From Hygrocybe punicea (taxonomy: Eukaryota; Basidiomycota; Agaricomycetes; Agaricales; Hygrophoraceae): a stretch of DNA of 64,000 bases. Position 1 is the stretch's first letter. Every line of letters starts with the position of its first letter. A model generated the notes under the pieces. That model saw nothing but the letters and a program-made list of their open reading frames with translations. It was not told the origin of the DNA and made no database searches. Both the position numbers and the translations under genes were made by a program. Location of the stretch: the NCBI GenBank assembly GCA_963556145.1, contig OY744463.1, positions 2,418,001-2,482,000 of the forward strand. Reading direction: 5' to 3'. Below are positions 1-10,159 of the stretch, in pieces.

Positions 1-1241
1 TTAGTCTTCATCGGTTTTTACAACGTGTGGCTCGACATCCAACTCTGCAGCGAAGCACCCTTGTCCGAGCATTCTTTGAGTCAACGGAATGGGTAAGTAC
101 AATTTTATTTCACAGACAGCAACCTTGATTCAGTCTTGACAGCACGTCCACATGCACCAACATTTAGCACATCCTCCCGGCCCGGAACCCTCTCCTGGCA
201 TTTTGGACAACATATCAGATACTCTCTTGAACGCGTTCGCTCGTGTCCGCAAACCGGATGAACGCTTTCTCATAATGAGCGATGGTGTTGATAAGTTTGA
301 AGAAAACCTCACCCGTTCGGAACGAATATGGAATCGCGGGCGAGGTAGAATTAGTGGTAAGTCAACCCTTAACGCGTCAACGCGTCACCTGTCGAGAATC
401 TGAGGCTGAATGAGATGGCAATCCGGAAACTGGTGAAGATCTCACTGCCGATTATCATGATCTCGCAGTTGCTGTCCAGGGTCTAGGATTCCTAGAATCA
501 GGTATCACGGATCCCTTGAACCACTTCTCAAACACATTACTCGAATTTTCGGCACTGCTGAGACACACGGTATGTCATTTGTGATTTCAACGGCTCATCA
601 TGCTTCGTTGTAACCTATTCCTCAGACCCAAACCACAACTGATCCCTTCCTTGTGCACCTCCATTCACTTCTTACGTACTCACACGCAAACCGCGCTGTC
701 TTAAAACTGCGTGACCAAAAGCAATTGGACTTTGAGGAACTGTCTGACTATCTCTCAGGCGTCACAGTCGAGCGTGACCGACTGGCAGCAATTATCAGTG
801 GGTATGCAGGAAGTACTGGGCTTGGACTCGGTGCATACCTTAAAGACAAAGTGGATGCACTGCGTGGCGCGGATGATGACAAAAGTAGGGTGGAGAAGAT
901 GAGAAAACTGGATATCAAGATTAAAGAGGTGAGAGTTTGGTATTGTGGGATGCCCAATGCTGAATGATAATAACCAGCTCCAAGATGCTGTTACTACTGC
1001 GCATGAAACGTCTGATTCCTTTAGTGATGAGACGCTACGGGAACAAGCCATCTTCCGGTTTGCAAAAGAGTCAGAGATGAAGGAGATGTTAGGAAACTTT
1101 GCAGACGGCGAAATTGAATTCTATAAGACAGTGGGTGTGTCCTTGTATTCGGAAATATTTTGCTCATATCTTGCGACTCAGGCTATGGAGGAATGGGAGA
1201 GGATTATTCCTATTATCCAACGAATACGGGTGGACGTTTAA
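1..1241 (+). CDS. SNX4: Sorting nexin-4 (Snx4/Atg24), 3' part
   Basis: Six exons can be read: 1-92, 143-356, 415-569, 626-928, 978-1130 and 1182-1241, all with GT...AG introns and consistent phase. The joined frame starts in the last helices of a PX domain (ARHPTLQRSTLVRAFFESTEW region) and continues through a long helical region (LDNISDTLLNAFARVRKPDE, LGFLESGITDPLNHFSNTLL) to the end IIPIIQRIRVDV and a TAA at 1239. This matches the C-terminal BAR domain of fungal Snx4/Atg24. The family binds PI3P through PX and curves endosomal membranes through BAR, in retrieval of Snc1-type SNAREs and in selective autophagy. The 5' half, including most of PX, lies before the window. The assignment rests on recalled family sequence, not on a search. 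Confidence 0.88.
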
Positions 1242-2425
1242 ATTATCTTCAGGGCGTCTCTCGAAATTTCACGGTATGAAATATAGATACCAATTACAAT
1301 AATAAGGGGGGAAATAGCATCCATACTGTTGCCCCTTGCTCCTATGCCGCGGTCTCTTTCCCTTTTGTATACAAGCCGGATTTCCTTTCCCTTTCCAGCT
1401 TTTCTGCTGACTCTTGGACCGCTAGAGATAACTAAATGCGTCTCAGAGGCGCAATACAACTTGGACAGCGCTGCACTTGCATTGATAATCCCAGTGTCAA
1501 CGGCTCGCACCACATGAAGTTCCGCTTTATCAGACACGCCTCTCGTCGTGTGTTGCGCGTCAGCAGGCATCCATGGTGGAGGATCCTGAAAAAGATCATT
1601 CAAGAAAGGTTTCCACTCGCAAAAAAAACCGAGTACCTTGCCGTGTGCGACTGAAGGAGCTTTGTCGTCTTGTAATTCAAGAATGATGGCGAATGATGCG
1701 TCGTCTACAAAGTGCATATGAAGGGTGTACACTACCGCCAAAGGCTTCGAACAAACCACCCAAATACATTTGGCCAAGTTGAGATTCGATCATGTTAAGT
1801 TTGATCAGGAAAGACCGAAAGTACTGCCCGAGAGAGGTGTCGGACATCGCATCCTCGATACTTTTGGGGTGGAAAAAAGAGTCAGACGATAAGAGCACAA
1901 TGCATAGAAGGAGAGAACCTTGCATCCTTCTCGAACGGTTCCACTTGTATCATGTTTTGGATCGAAAATATGAAGCGTTCGAAGACGATCTGCTCCTTGT
2001 TTTTGATTACCACCACTACTTTATCTACGTTTCCCTCGACGTACGGTCAGACCTGAATCGTTTCCGCGATTCACAAGTGTCGCAGAGACATACCAGCACG
2101 AGTTCCTCCCCGATGGCTTTCACGGCCCCAGATATGTATTCATTGAGCGCGGGATGACGCGATTGAAAAACAGGTGTGTCGTATTTTTTGCGACGCACAA
2201 ATAGATCTGCAGGGTATATCTGTCGCACATACAAGATGGTATGGATTGCAACCTCGACTAGCAGAAGATATGAAACCCAGATCGGGGAAGTCGTTTGGCG
2301 CTGTGTTACTCACTGAACTCAGTGATTCCTCTTGCTGTCTCTGTTGTTGCAAAGTTGTGCAGAAGTAAAGCAAAAGTTGAAGATAACGGCGTACGGTTGA
2401 AAGTCAAGGAAGAATCATTGGACAT
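1238..2425 (-). CDS. REV7: HORMA-domain protein, Rev7/MAD2L2-like
   Basis: On the minus strand exon 1 runs 2425-2314, an intron spans 2313-2258, and exon 2 starts at 2257; the join reads RGITEFIEVAIHTILYVRQIYPADLF. Further exons read RKKYDTPVFQSRHPALNEYI, TIDKVVVVIKNKEQIVFERFIF, GQYFRSFLIKLNMIESQLGQ and DPPPWMPADA...RAVDTGIIN. These are the successive core blocks of Rev7/MAD2L2, a HORMA protein that links Rev3 and Rev1 in DNA polymerase zeta (translesion synthesis). The C-terminal end is uncertain. The open frame runs to 1238, but family members end soon after the VDTGIIN block, and a GCAAGT (possible GC-AG donor) directly follows it at about 1480. Internal exon limits between 1650 and 2100 are approximate. 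The 3' end meets the SNX4 stop in a convergent arrangement. Confidence 0.8.
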
Positions 2426-2673
2426 CTTGCAAGTACCCGCATAGGAGTACTAGTACAGCCCCTCAGCACTACACCCGCACTGGCAGCTGCAATGATTCGG
2501 TACGTTTTGTACATAGTTTGAAATTGCTGGACTCATAGCATCCTACCCGACAGGAGTGGTGCGGAAGAACGTAATCGTACATAATACATCGCGGAGATAT
2601 CAACGAACTCCAGTATTCACGATGGGAAAATGAGGATAAATTCAGCACAGATGCACATAACGGGTACCGATAG

Positions 2674-4758
2674 TTAGCGGTCAAATTTGGCGGGGAGTTC
2701 TTTGTTTATGCCGTGGCATCCTGCTGCCCTTCGTCGGGCTCGACATGACGGTCCAAGGTGGATCTGCACATAAATCGCCGGTCCAGCGAGTAGACATATT
2801 CCGCCTACGAGTGAAAAAGTCCATCCGACGCCAATGGCTCTCAGAATGATATCAAGAACAGATACCATAGCTGCTCCTAGAGAGCATCGGACGAGGTTAT
2901 TCTAACAGACATGATCAGCCATTGTCAACTGCAAGGTTAGATCTCATAGCTTACGCATGTCGTTACTGTTGATCCCTGGGTTGGGGCCAAGTCAACTAGC
3001 AAAGTCTGCGTCATATTCAACATAGCGATTGCCGTGTAGCCGACTATCGGTGAGGAATATTCAGCGGTTAAAGGAGTCCGTATCGGGTGACTTACACGCG
3101 AAATGTAAGGATAAAGGTCCTGCAACGGAGACCTTCCGGTGCATCGCCCAACCATACCCAATACAACATGCAACGAAGATTGCAAGATAGATTGGCATGC
3201 TTCTGAGCCTAGCTCTCTCGATAGGAAACCTTTCCTCGCTGGAGATATCCTCTGGCGACATGGATTTCTCTGCTGCTTCTGCTTCTCTGATGAGTTGGTT
3301 CTTGATCTTCTCATAGTCCCAATCGAGCAGTTTACCCGTGATTATGCCCCCAAATAACATACCGCCGGCAACAGCTAGAAAACATAGCCCAATTTTCGTC
3401 TCGGACAAGTTGTAGATTTGGTGGAAAAGCGTTGCGAGTAACAGCGTAGAAGGCAGCAAAGAGAATACCATTGTATAACAAGAGCAGGTTGATGTCGATG
3501 TAGGTGAAAAGTCTGAAGGGATTCGCGAATGGCTTTTTCGGGGGCCGCTCACTGGATAATGTCCTTTCCTTTCTACGACCTAGAATCGGTATAAGGGGGC
3601 GATGCCACTTCGAGGGTGTGATGTGCCCATCGCCTACGAGAGCTCTCAAAGTTTCCGGCAGCAGCCTAATAATGTGTGTCATTTAACAGCATGTGGCGTA
3701 AGGCAGATTGCAGAGGAAATACAAAGAAACCAGAATATGGACCTGTCATTAACGGTCCATGGGTGTCCACGTTATTACCAAAGTTATAAACAGTTACCTC
3801 CAGCCCAATTTATCTGCAAGCGAGCCTCCAATTACGGGACCGAGAGCAGGACCGACCTGTGTGGTTTGTCAACGCAGTGAAACCAGGATAATGGACGACT
3901 TGCTAGAGGCCCGGTGATGAAGAAACCGTAGATTCCTCCACGCTCCTCCGGGGTTGAAATGTCGCCAATTACACCGGCGCCTGTTTTGGAAAGAAAGATG
4001 AACAGATTGTCCGGCAGAACACGCGTCTGGTCAACCTAGCGCGATGGTGCTGGCAGATCCTGCTGCTTGGATGCAGCGAAGAAGTATAAGGAGCCAATAT
4101 GCAGACGTGGGCACAAGTGCCAGGCCGATGCATGAGCATGTCAAAACAAACAAACAAGCAAGGAATATTGGTCTCCGCCCCACGTCATCTGAGAGTGTAC
4201 CCCAGAACATTGGTGCTTAGGAGCCAAATTATTGAGAGGTACGCTCAAAATTTGATGATGGACACACAGACACCCTGTAACACCAGGTAAACCGTTACAG
4301 TGAGATTAATGAATTCCGTCGATTTGTCGAAAGCCACCGAGATGGCAGGAATGGCAGGGAGGTATATATTTGCGGTGAATGGGCTGCCAGACAAATTAAA
4401 TTTATGGCAAATATTTCATATATGTGACTGGCAGACCTGAACAACCCTGCAAAGGCAATGATAGAGACAATAATCCATTTGTCACTTTTGGTGAATGAGC
4501 TATATGGTATTGCAACGGGCATTGGAATCTGGAATGAGGTGGATTTGATGAAAGGTTATGGGCTGAGGGAGAAATGGTCGAGATGGATTGGATGAACTAG
4601 TATGCTGACGATGTTCAATATAAACGAGTGAGGTTGATGCAATATACAGAAAAGGGGAGGGTACGTGCCTCGTTGATATTGCGGCCTCTTTCGTCAAGCA
4701 AATGACGGTCGTGGCCGAGGTTCGTACGAAGGACGGACATGCTTATGCAGGAGGACAT
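2674..4758 (-). CDS. Major facilitator superfamily transporter (DHA1/drug:H+ antiporter type)
   Basis: The minus strand gives a series of exons with membrane segments in the order expected for a 12-TM MFS protein. The N-terminal start is ATG at 4758 (alternative 4740, HDRHLLDERGRNIN). Middle exons carry a PEERGGIYGFF-like loop near 3,930-3,960 and LPETLRALVGDGHITPSKW. The C-terminal half includes NPFRLFTYIDINLLLLYNGIL, FHQIYNLSETKIGLCFLAVAGG, PIYLAIFVACCIGYGWA, GYTAIAMLNMTQTLLVDLAP and VLDIILRAIGVGWTFSLVGGI, with stop at 2674. The PET motif plus the long charged central loop fits fungal DHA1/QDR-like exporters at the plasma membrane. The substrate cannot be read from sequence. Exact intron borders in the N-terminal third were not resolved. 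Confidence 0.8.
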
Positions 4759-5149
4759 GCCGTTTGGCTCCGAGTCTGCTTGAACAGTAACTCCGGCGAG
4801 AGACAGAATAGGAATAGGTTTTATCTAATATTGGCTTGACGTTAGTATCGGCCCGAAGACATTAGATAGTGAGTCATTCTGGCTGACCTTACACAGGGAT
4901 GGGACGCTTTCACTCTACAAAGATTATGATTCATTCGTACGGTCGATATGCTAGCCAATGAAAAAATGAAAAAGAACCATCAAAAACCAGCCTTCAAAAC
5001 CGCAGCGTAAAGTCACGCGAGGTTACAATCAACTCGGTCCGAGCCTTGCCAGTGCAGTAGCCCGATGTTGAACGAAACAGAAAGTATCATCCTTCGACGA
5101 AGAGTGTACTTCACGATAAGTGAGGAGTTAAGAAGTGTCTCCAAGTGAT

Positions 5150-5830
5150 ACTATAAAGAAGACTCACTATCATGTCCATCGGCGTCAATAATCTTTCCTG
5201 CCACCAATTGCTCAACCTCTTGGTTGCTCCTTGATATTATCTCGACAACACTGGCGACGTCACCAACGAAGACGGGTGGAAAACCACCGCAAAATACGGG
5301 CAAAAAAAAGGCAAAACCAGAGAGATACGAGCAAATCTCTGTCTCCGCTGTCAACAGAAGACATGATAGCCGGGAAGGATATTGAAGAAGTCATCGCCAT
5401 GCCCAAAGACGGTACTCGACCTGACGACGGTAGCATCAGGACATACGATATGTCCAATACAACCTTTTCAGCTGGTGCCTTCGTTCTCGTGTTCGGTTGG
5501 GATCGGCGCCAGTGGCACTAACTTGTATCAATTTGGCGGCCGGGGCAACATTGGTGGCACCTTTCCATTGAATCACTTCGAGATTCTTCCTTGAAAGATT
5601 CCAACTAGTGAAACGACAACATCAGCGCCTCAGAAGCCATCGTAACACCCGCAGCGATATAAGGGAGGAACCGTTTCTCATCGACGACAGCTTTGAGAGA
5701 CGCGTAAACTTTCTCAGGATGTCGGGAAGTGACCTGGATACGTCGGAGTAAGTTCGACGTTGGCTTTGAGTTAGCTAGCGCTTTCGCAATGTTGAATCCT
5801 TACAAAAGGTGTCAGCTTTACTACTTAGTA
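5150..5830 (-). pseudogene. NDUFA9-like atypical SDR, decayed
   Basis: Blocks of an NAD-binding SDR of the NDUFA9 (complex I 39/40-kDa subunit) type appear in order but in different frames. They are VTSRHPEKVYASLKAVVDEK (about 5,690-5,750), GADVVVSLVGIF (about 5,600-5,635), EVIQWKGATNVAPAAKLIQV and ATGADPN (5,510-5,580), ATVVRSSTVFGHGDDFFN (about 5,390-5,440), then FFLPVF...PPVFVGDVASVVEIIS and VAGKIIDADGHD (5,165-5,310). Stops and shifts separate them, including an A8 run at 5302-5309 where the frame must change. No ATG with a continuous N-terminal glycine motif is visible. I read it as a pseudogene or truncated duplicate; small introns could explain some but not all of the breaks. A C-rich tract sits just upstream at about 5,862-5,879. 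Confidence 0.55.
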
Positions 5831-6060
5831 CAGGTTGGCTGTGGCAAACCTAGAAACCCGGCCCCCCCCCGCCCCCGCAGATAACAACTTTCTTGAGATC
5901 ATTAAGGTTTATTTAACGTTGCTGCGTACGGGAATTGCCGAATGTAGTTGATTGAAGGCTCTTGCCAAACTACAATAAACAAACACCTTGAAGTCAGGCT
6001 GCGACAACGATCCCCTTGAAGAACTCCACACAGTAATATCACCCGAATAATATCTTCAAG

Positions 6061-7310
6061 ATGGGTGGTGGTGACTTGAACATGAAGAAGTCCTGGCATC
6101 CGCTCCTGTTGAAGAATCAGGAGCGGGTGTGGCTTGAGGAAAAGAAGGCTGTACGTTGGCATTTTGACCATTTCTGTCGTATCTTGACTCACAGAATTCT
6201 TCTTGCAGCTTGAAGAGAAGAAGAAGCTCGATCAGCTGCGCAAGGAAAAGGAAGAGGAGCGGCAGCTGCAGGAGCTACAGCGACTCCAGGAGGAGCAGAC
6301 TGGCAAGAAGAGAACGGAGAAATTGGAATGGATGTACTCAACCCCAGCGACAGGGAGTAATCAGAATCCAAACGACTTGGAGGACTATCTCCTTGGTAAG
6401 AAGCGTGTAGACAAGATTTTGACCGGTGACGAAAACGCCAAGGTAAAGTCCTGAACTCTCTAGTCAGTATTGTGGTCTTACCTTTTGTTTTCTTAAGCTT
6501 GGTGCTACCCACAAGAATTTCATTGCAGTTCAGAATGCCAACACTGCTCGAGATGTTGCCGCCAAGATTCGTGAAGATCCCTTACTCGCCATCAAACAGC
6601 AAGAACAGGCCGCTTACCAAGCCCTCATCTCCAATCCCCTCCGCTTACGGGAGTTGCAAGAGCGGAACGGTATTAAGCCGAAGAAGGATAAAAAAGAACG
6701 AAAGCGTGAGAAGGACGAGAAGAAGAGATCATCCCGTTCTCTCCACGACGACCACAGGTTTCGTCATGATGACTCCAGAACTCGGGGCAGAAGCAGAAGT
6801 TTGGACCGTCATGCTCAAAATAATAGCAAACGGCCTCGAAGTCGCAGCCCCACGTATTCCCCTCCCTACAATAAGCGCTCACGTATGAGCCCGGAACTCG
6901 AATACCGTCATGTTCGAAGTGGTGGCAACGGGCCTCGAAGTCGTAGCCCCGCATATGCCCCTTCATACAGTAAGCGCTCACGTATGAGCCCATCGCTATC
7001 TCCGCCAGCACCACGGCGCGCAGATTCTGACAGGAGCAGGAACGATACAGCTGTTGTTCAAGGTCGTGCTACACGTCTAGCAGCCATGTCCTCTAACGCT
7101 TCGACTCTTGCCGTGGACAGGAAAGAACGGCTTCAGACTATGCTTGAGAATGAGAAAGCTCAACTCGACGTGGAAGAACGGGCAAGAGCCAAGTCTAAAG
7201 GAATGGGCAACTTTTTGAGCGGCGAACAGAAGAAAGTGTTTGGTGCTGCTGGCGGTTTGGAAGAGAGACTGAGAAGAGGAAGGGGTGCTCTGGTGCACAA
7301 CACGGATTGA
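6061..7310 (+). CDS. CWC25: Pre-mRNA splicing factor Cwc25
   Basis: Three exons: 6061-6150, 6209-6442 and 6498-7310. The ATG at 6061 gives [20 protein letters not shown], the hallmark N-terminus of Cwc25, followed by [20 protein letters not shown] and the conserved [11 protein letters not shown]...[16 protein letters not shown] block (Cir_N/CWC25 region). After these comes [17 protein letters not shown]. The C-terminal half is basic and RS-rich (two copies of an [22 protein letters not shown] repeat near 6,840 and 6,940), then a helical tail with [11 protein letters not shown]. Cwc25 joins the spliceosome after Prp2 action and promotes the first transesterification. The first 90 nt exon encodes just the N-terminal 30 residues. 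Fungal homologues often have the same layout. Confidence 0.92.
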
Positions 7311-8506
7311 CATGTAAGAAACACATTTGGCCATCACAATAAAATTAATGCCATCGAACCCATTATGAAAGAAAATCTATTGATGCGTCGCCAGTCCAAA
7401 TAATTGCACAAATGCCATATCGAAAAGCATCTGTTTCGGACTCCAGCGATCTTCTTCGACCAGCTTATTCGAAACGGAGAATACGAGAGGGGAGGAGAGC
7501 GAGTGGTATCCCCAGAAGAGATCGTGCGAGAACTTCCTATCGGAAAGACCCTTCGACTGGGCAACCTTTGGATAAACAAGACCAGCCTGAAAATAACAAT
7601 TTCATGAAGTCAGCCTCCCTGGGCGAGTGAGGATGAATGGGAGTATGCGCACCCGCCGTGGACGGTCAGCCGACGGCACGGACAACTGAGCAGCGAACCG
7701 GATATGAGTTGCAGGTGAAGACATTCTTTTCGAAAGCGTTGGGGATAGATCAAGTAGAGCAAAAGAAATGATGAAAGCAATCCGAGGCCGCCTGCAAACG
7801 TAGCAGCTAGGGAGAAAGCTAGTTGGCCTTGAAAGCGGACGTAAACAATTGAGACTTTATATAAATGGGCCTGGACAGTCCAGATTCAAATGGCCATCCG
7901 CGTCCACGGAACAATGATATAGGTTCTGATAGCTGGATCCACCGCTTGGATTTTACGATGCTCCCACCCATTTCTTCCGTTGCTAACTGCGGTTGCAATG
8001 GGTCATCCTGTGCCGCCCTTTATGTAGCTCATTGAATAAGAAATCCGAGTCGGGATACCTCACTTGAAGCCATCCATGAATCCAGTGCACATAGCTGTGT
8101 GCTAGCAGGAAGGTTGTCCATCGAGCCCGAGGTTCAAAGCTTCATATTCGAGTTATAGAATTCTGCGGAGAAAAGGTACCTGCAAGGATCCTGAGGACTC
8201 GCGATCGGGCATGTCGACATTGTGTGCGCAAGAGTCGGACAGCAAACTGATTACAAGCTGAAATCATAATGCCCGTACTAGGTTTTAGAGTTCGACCCCC
8301 CATATTTCAGATTCACGGTGGTAGCTCGGCGCTCGGCGCTCATGATTCATGGCGTTTGTGTTACATATTCGAATTGGGACGAGGTTCCAGGTGTACGTTG
8401 TTGGGAATAGGCCATTGAGCCAGACATGTCTCCGTGGCGGCTTATTTGGTCGTTGTTTGTAGACACCGGAAACGCAGTCTGTTCTAGTTACTTTCACGTT
8501 GGCGGC
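7311..8506. other. Intergenic, no supported gene
   Basis: About 1.2 kb between the CWC25 stop and the next ATG. Short open frames on both strands (for example 7334-7579 minus and 7404-7607 plus) show no recognisable domain or codon signal. A TATATAAAT at about 7,856-7,864 and the 5' region of the following gene are the only suggestive elements. I see no RNA gene. Confidence 0.5.
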
Positions 8507-9450
8507 ATGTCTCAACCAACAGGCGACCAGGACGACCGAGAATACGGAGAAACTGACCGCTTGAACAGCGTCGAAGCTGATACTCCTACTGAACCCCAGT
8601 TTGCATCTATCATTTCCTTCTGCAACTTCAACCAATTGATGAACTATCAACACGCAGGCCAAGGCGCTCGATCTATGCCCTCACACGCAGCGAGATCACG
8701 AAAGGGCTTGCCAATCGCTTTGTGCATTCGCGGATATATATTTTTCTGTACCTGGGCATGGCAGCACTGTCGGTAACGACGGTAGTGTTGAGCATGTCGG
8801 ATGGATGTCCTGGCATTGCATTTTACGTCCTGGAAATTATCATCAACACATCCATGATCCTCGAGGTCGGAATTCGGTTTGTTGCCTTTGGCCGGGTCGG
8901 TGCATCTTCACAACTTTTGTGTGGCAAACAAATTCAATTCAATGTTCTCGAATCGTAGCAATTCTGGAAATCTCCATTCAATGTGATGGACCTCATACTC
9001 ACTTCATTCTGCGCCATAACTTTGCTCGTTCTCGCGTTTGCGGGCTGTGGCTCCACAAGCAAGCAGGAAGAGTTACTGGATACACTGCTGCTTGTTGCGC
9101 GTAATGTTCTCCAGTTTGGGCGTCTAGCGGCGGTGATGAGACAGCGAGTGTTCATGCTGTCGTCTCGCGTGCATCTTATTAATTCCCATGGTATACGTTA
9201 CAGGTCTGGGCAATCCATATTTTCTAGGCCCAAGCCCATCGACCTTTCCGCTGCGCGGCGGGCAGGTATTGACTTGGACTTGGACAGCGAGGATGACGAT
9301 TCAGAACTCGGGCGACCCCTTGTGCGAAATCCAGTATTATTTGACGCTGGTGCGGAACAGAGGCCAGCGGATGCCGTAACGGAGATGCCTCGCGCTGTCC
9401 AAGCAGTGCATGATCGGGATGCTCAGGATGTGTGGGCGGAATTGGGATGA
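8507..9450 (+). CDS. Small voltage-sensor-like (S1-S4) membrane protein
   Basis: Exons 8507-8598, 8658-8895 and 8959-9450 join in frame: an acidic N-terminus (MSQPTGDQDDREYG), then RRSIYALTRSEI, a TM segment YIFLYLGMAALSVTTVVLSM, a second TM FYVLEIIINTSMILEVGIRF, and a third TM FNVMDLILTSFCAITLLVLAF. The next segment is a positively charged helix LLLVARNVLQFGRLAAVMRQ that looks like an S4. The tail is acidic (DLDLDSEDDDSELG). The S2 E, S3 D and S4 Arg pattern suggests a voltage-sensor domain without a pore, a type present in fungi as a conserved uncharacterised protein. An ion-channel function is inference. A further intron between about 9,137 and 9,205 is possible, but the frame stays open through it. 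Confidence 0.65.
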
Positions 9451-10159
9451 GCTGATTTAGCAAGTGCAAGTGTTTTAGGCTTATGCATATCAGTGTTGCG
9501 TTAATTAGTCTTTCGTAATGTGTATATAAAGCTGTCTGTCTGGAACAAGTGGATGGGCATGAAACCGCAAGCAGTACAAGTGTGGTGTGTGTGGGACAAA
9601 AAGCAATTGTTGCCGAGTGGCCGCTTGCAATTGGGGGCGGACTTGGACTTGGGCAGCAGCATGGATGGCTATTGCAGTATGTCTGACCACGATGGAGTGC
9701 CGGCTGGCAAGGGCATCAGTGCAGATGCTATAGCAATCTTCTCGAATTGGAATTCCATCAAATTTGGGTCCTGCGACTGGTCCGACCGTCGTGGCAACTC
9801 ATCAGCGGTTGTCTGTAGAGGCCTTGCAGGACGTACCACTGGCAGTGAAAAAGTCAGCGCATATTGAAACGCGTCAATTGATGCAGGCACCAGGCTTTGC
9901 TCCACTTGTAGTGCAAATTATGTACAGAGCCGTCGTGGGGCGGCGGTCAGTGCTAGTGATCCACGTTTTTTTCCGATTATGGCAGCGGATTCCTGTTTCT
10001 GCACCCCCACCATGGGACTCTTTCCCGTTTTTCTTCTTCTAACCCACTCCTTTTCTGATCTTGTAAAATAATCAATCAAGGCTGCGCCATCCACTGCCCA
10101 CTGCCCGCTAGCCCTCCAACACTCCAACACTCTGTCGATACACTCCTTCGCCCCTGTCA
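9451..10159. other. Intergenic and 5' leader, no supported gene
   Basis: A TATATAAAG lies at about 9,523. Open frames at 9520-9867 (+) and 9669-9905 (-) overlap each other and have no domain, and I do not support either. A pyrimidine-rich stretch at 10,010-10,150, ending directly before the ATG at 10160, looks like the promoter/leader of the next gene. Confidence 0.45.

Noticed and set aside
7334..7607. Small ORFs downstream of CWC25
   Set aside because: Overlap on both strands, no domain, no splice context.
9520..9905. Two overlapping ORFs upstream of the Ser/Pro-rich gene
   Set aside because: Opposite strands, no recognisable protein features.
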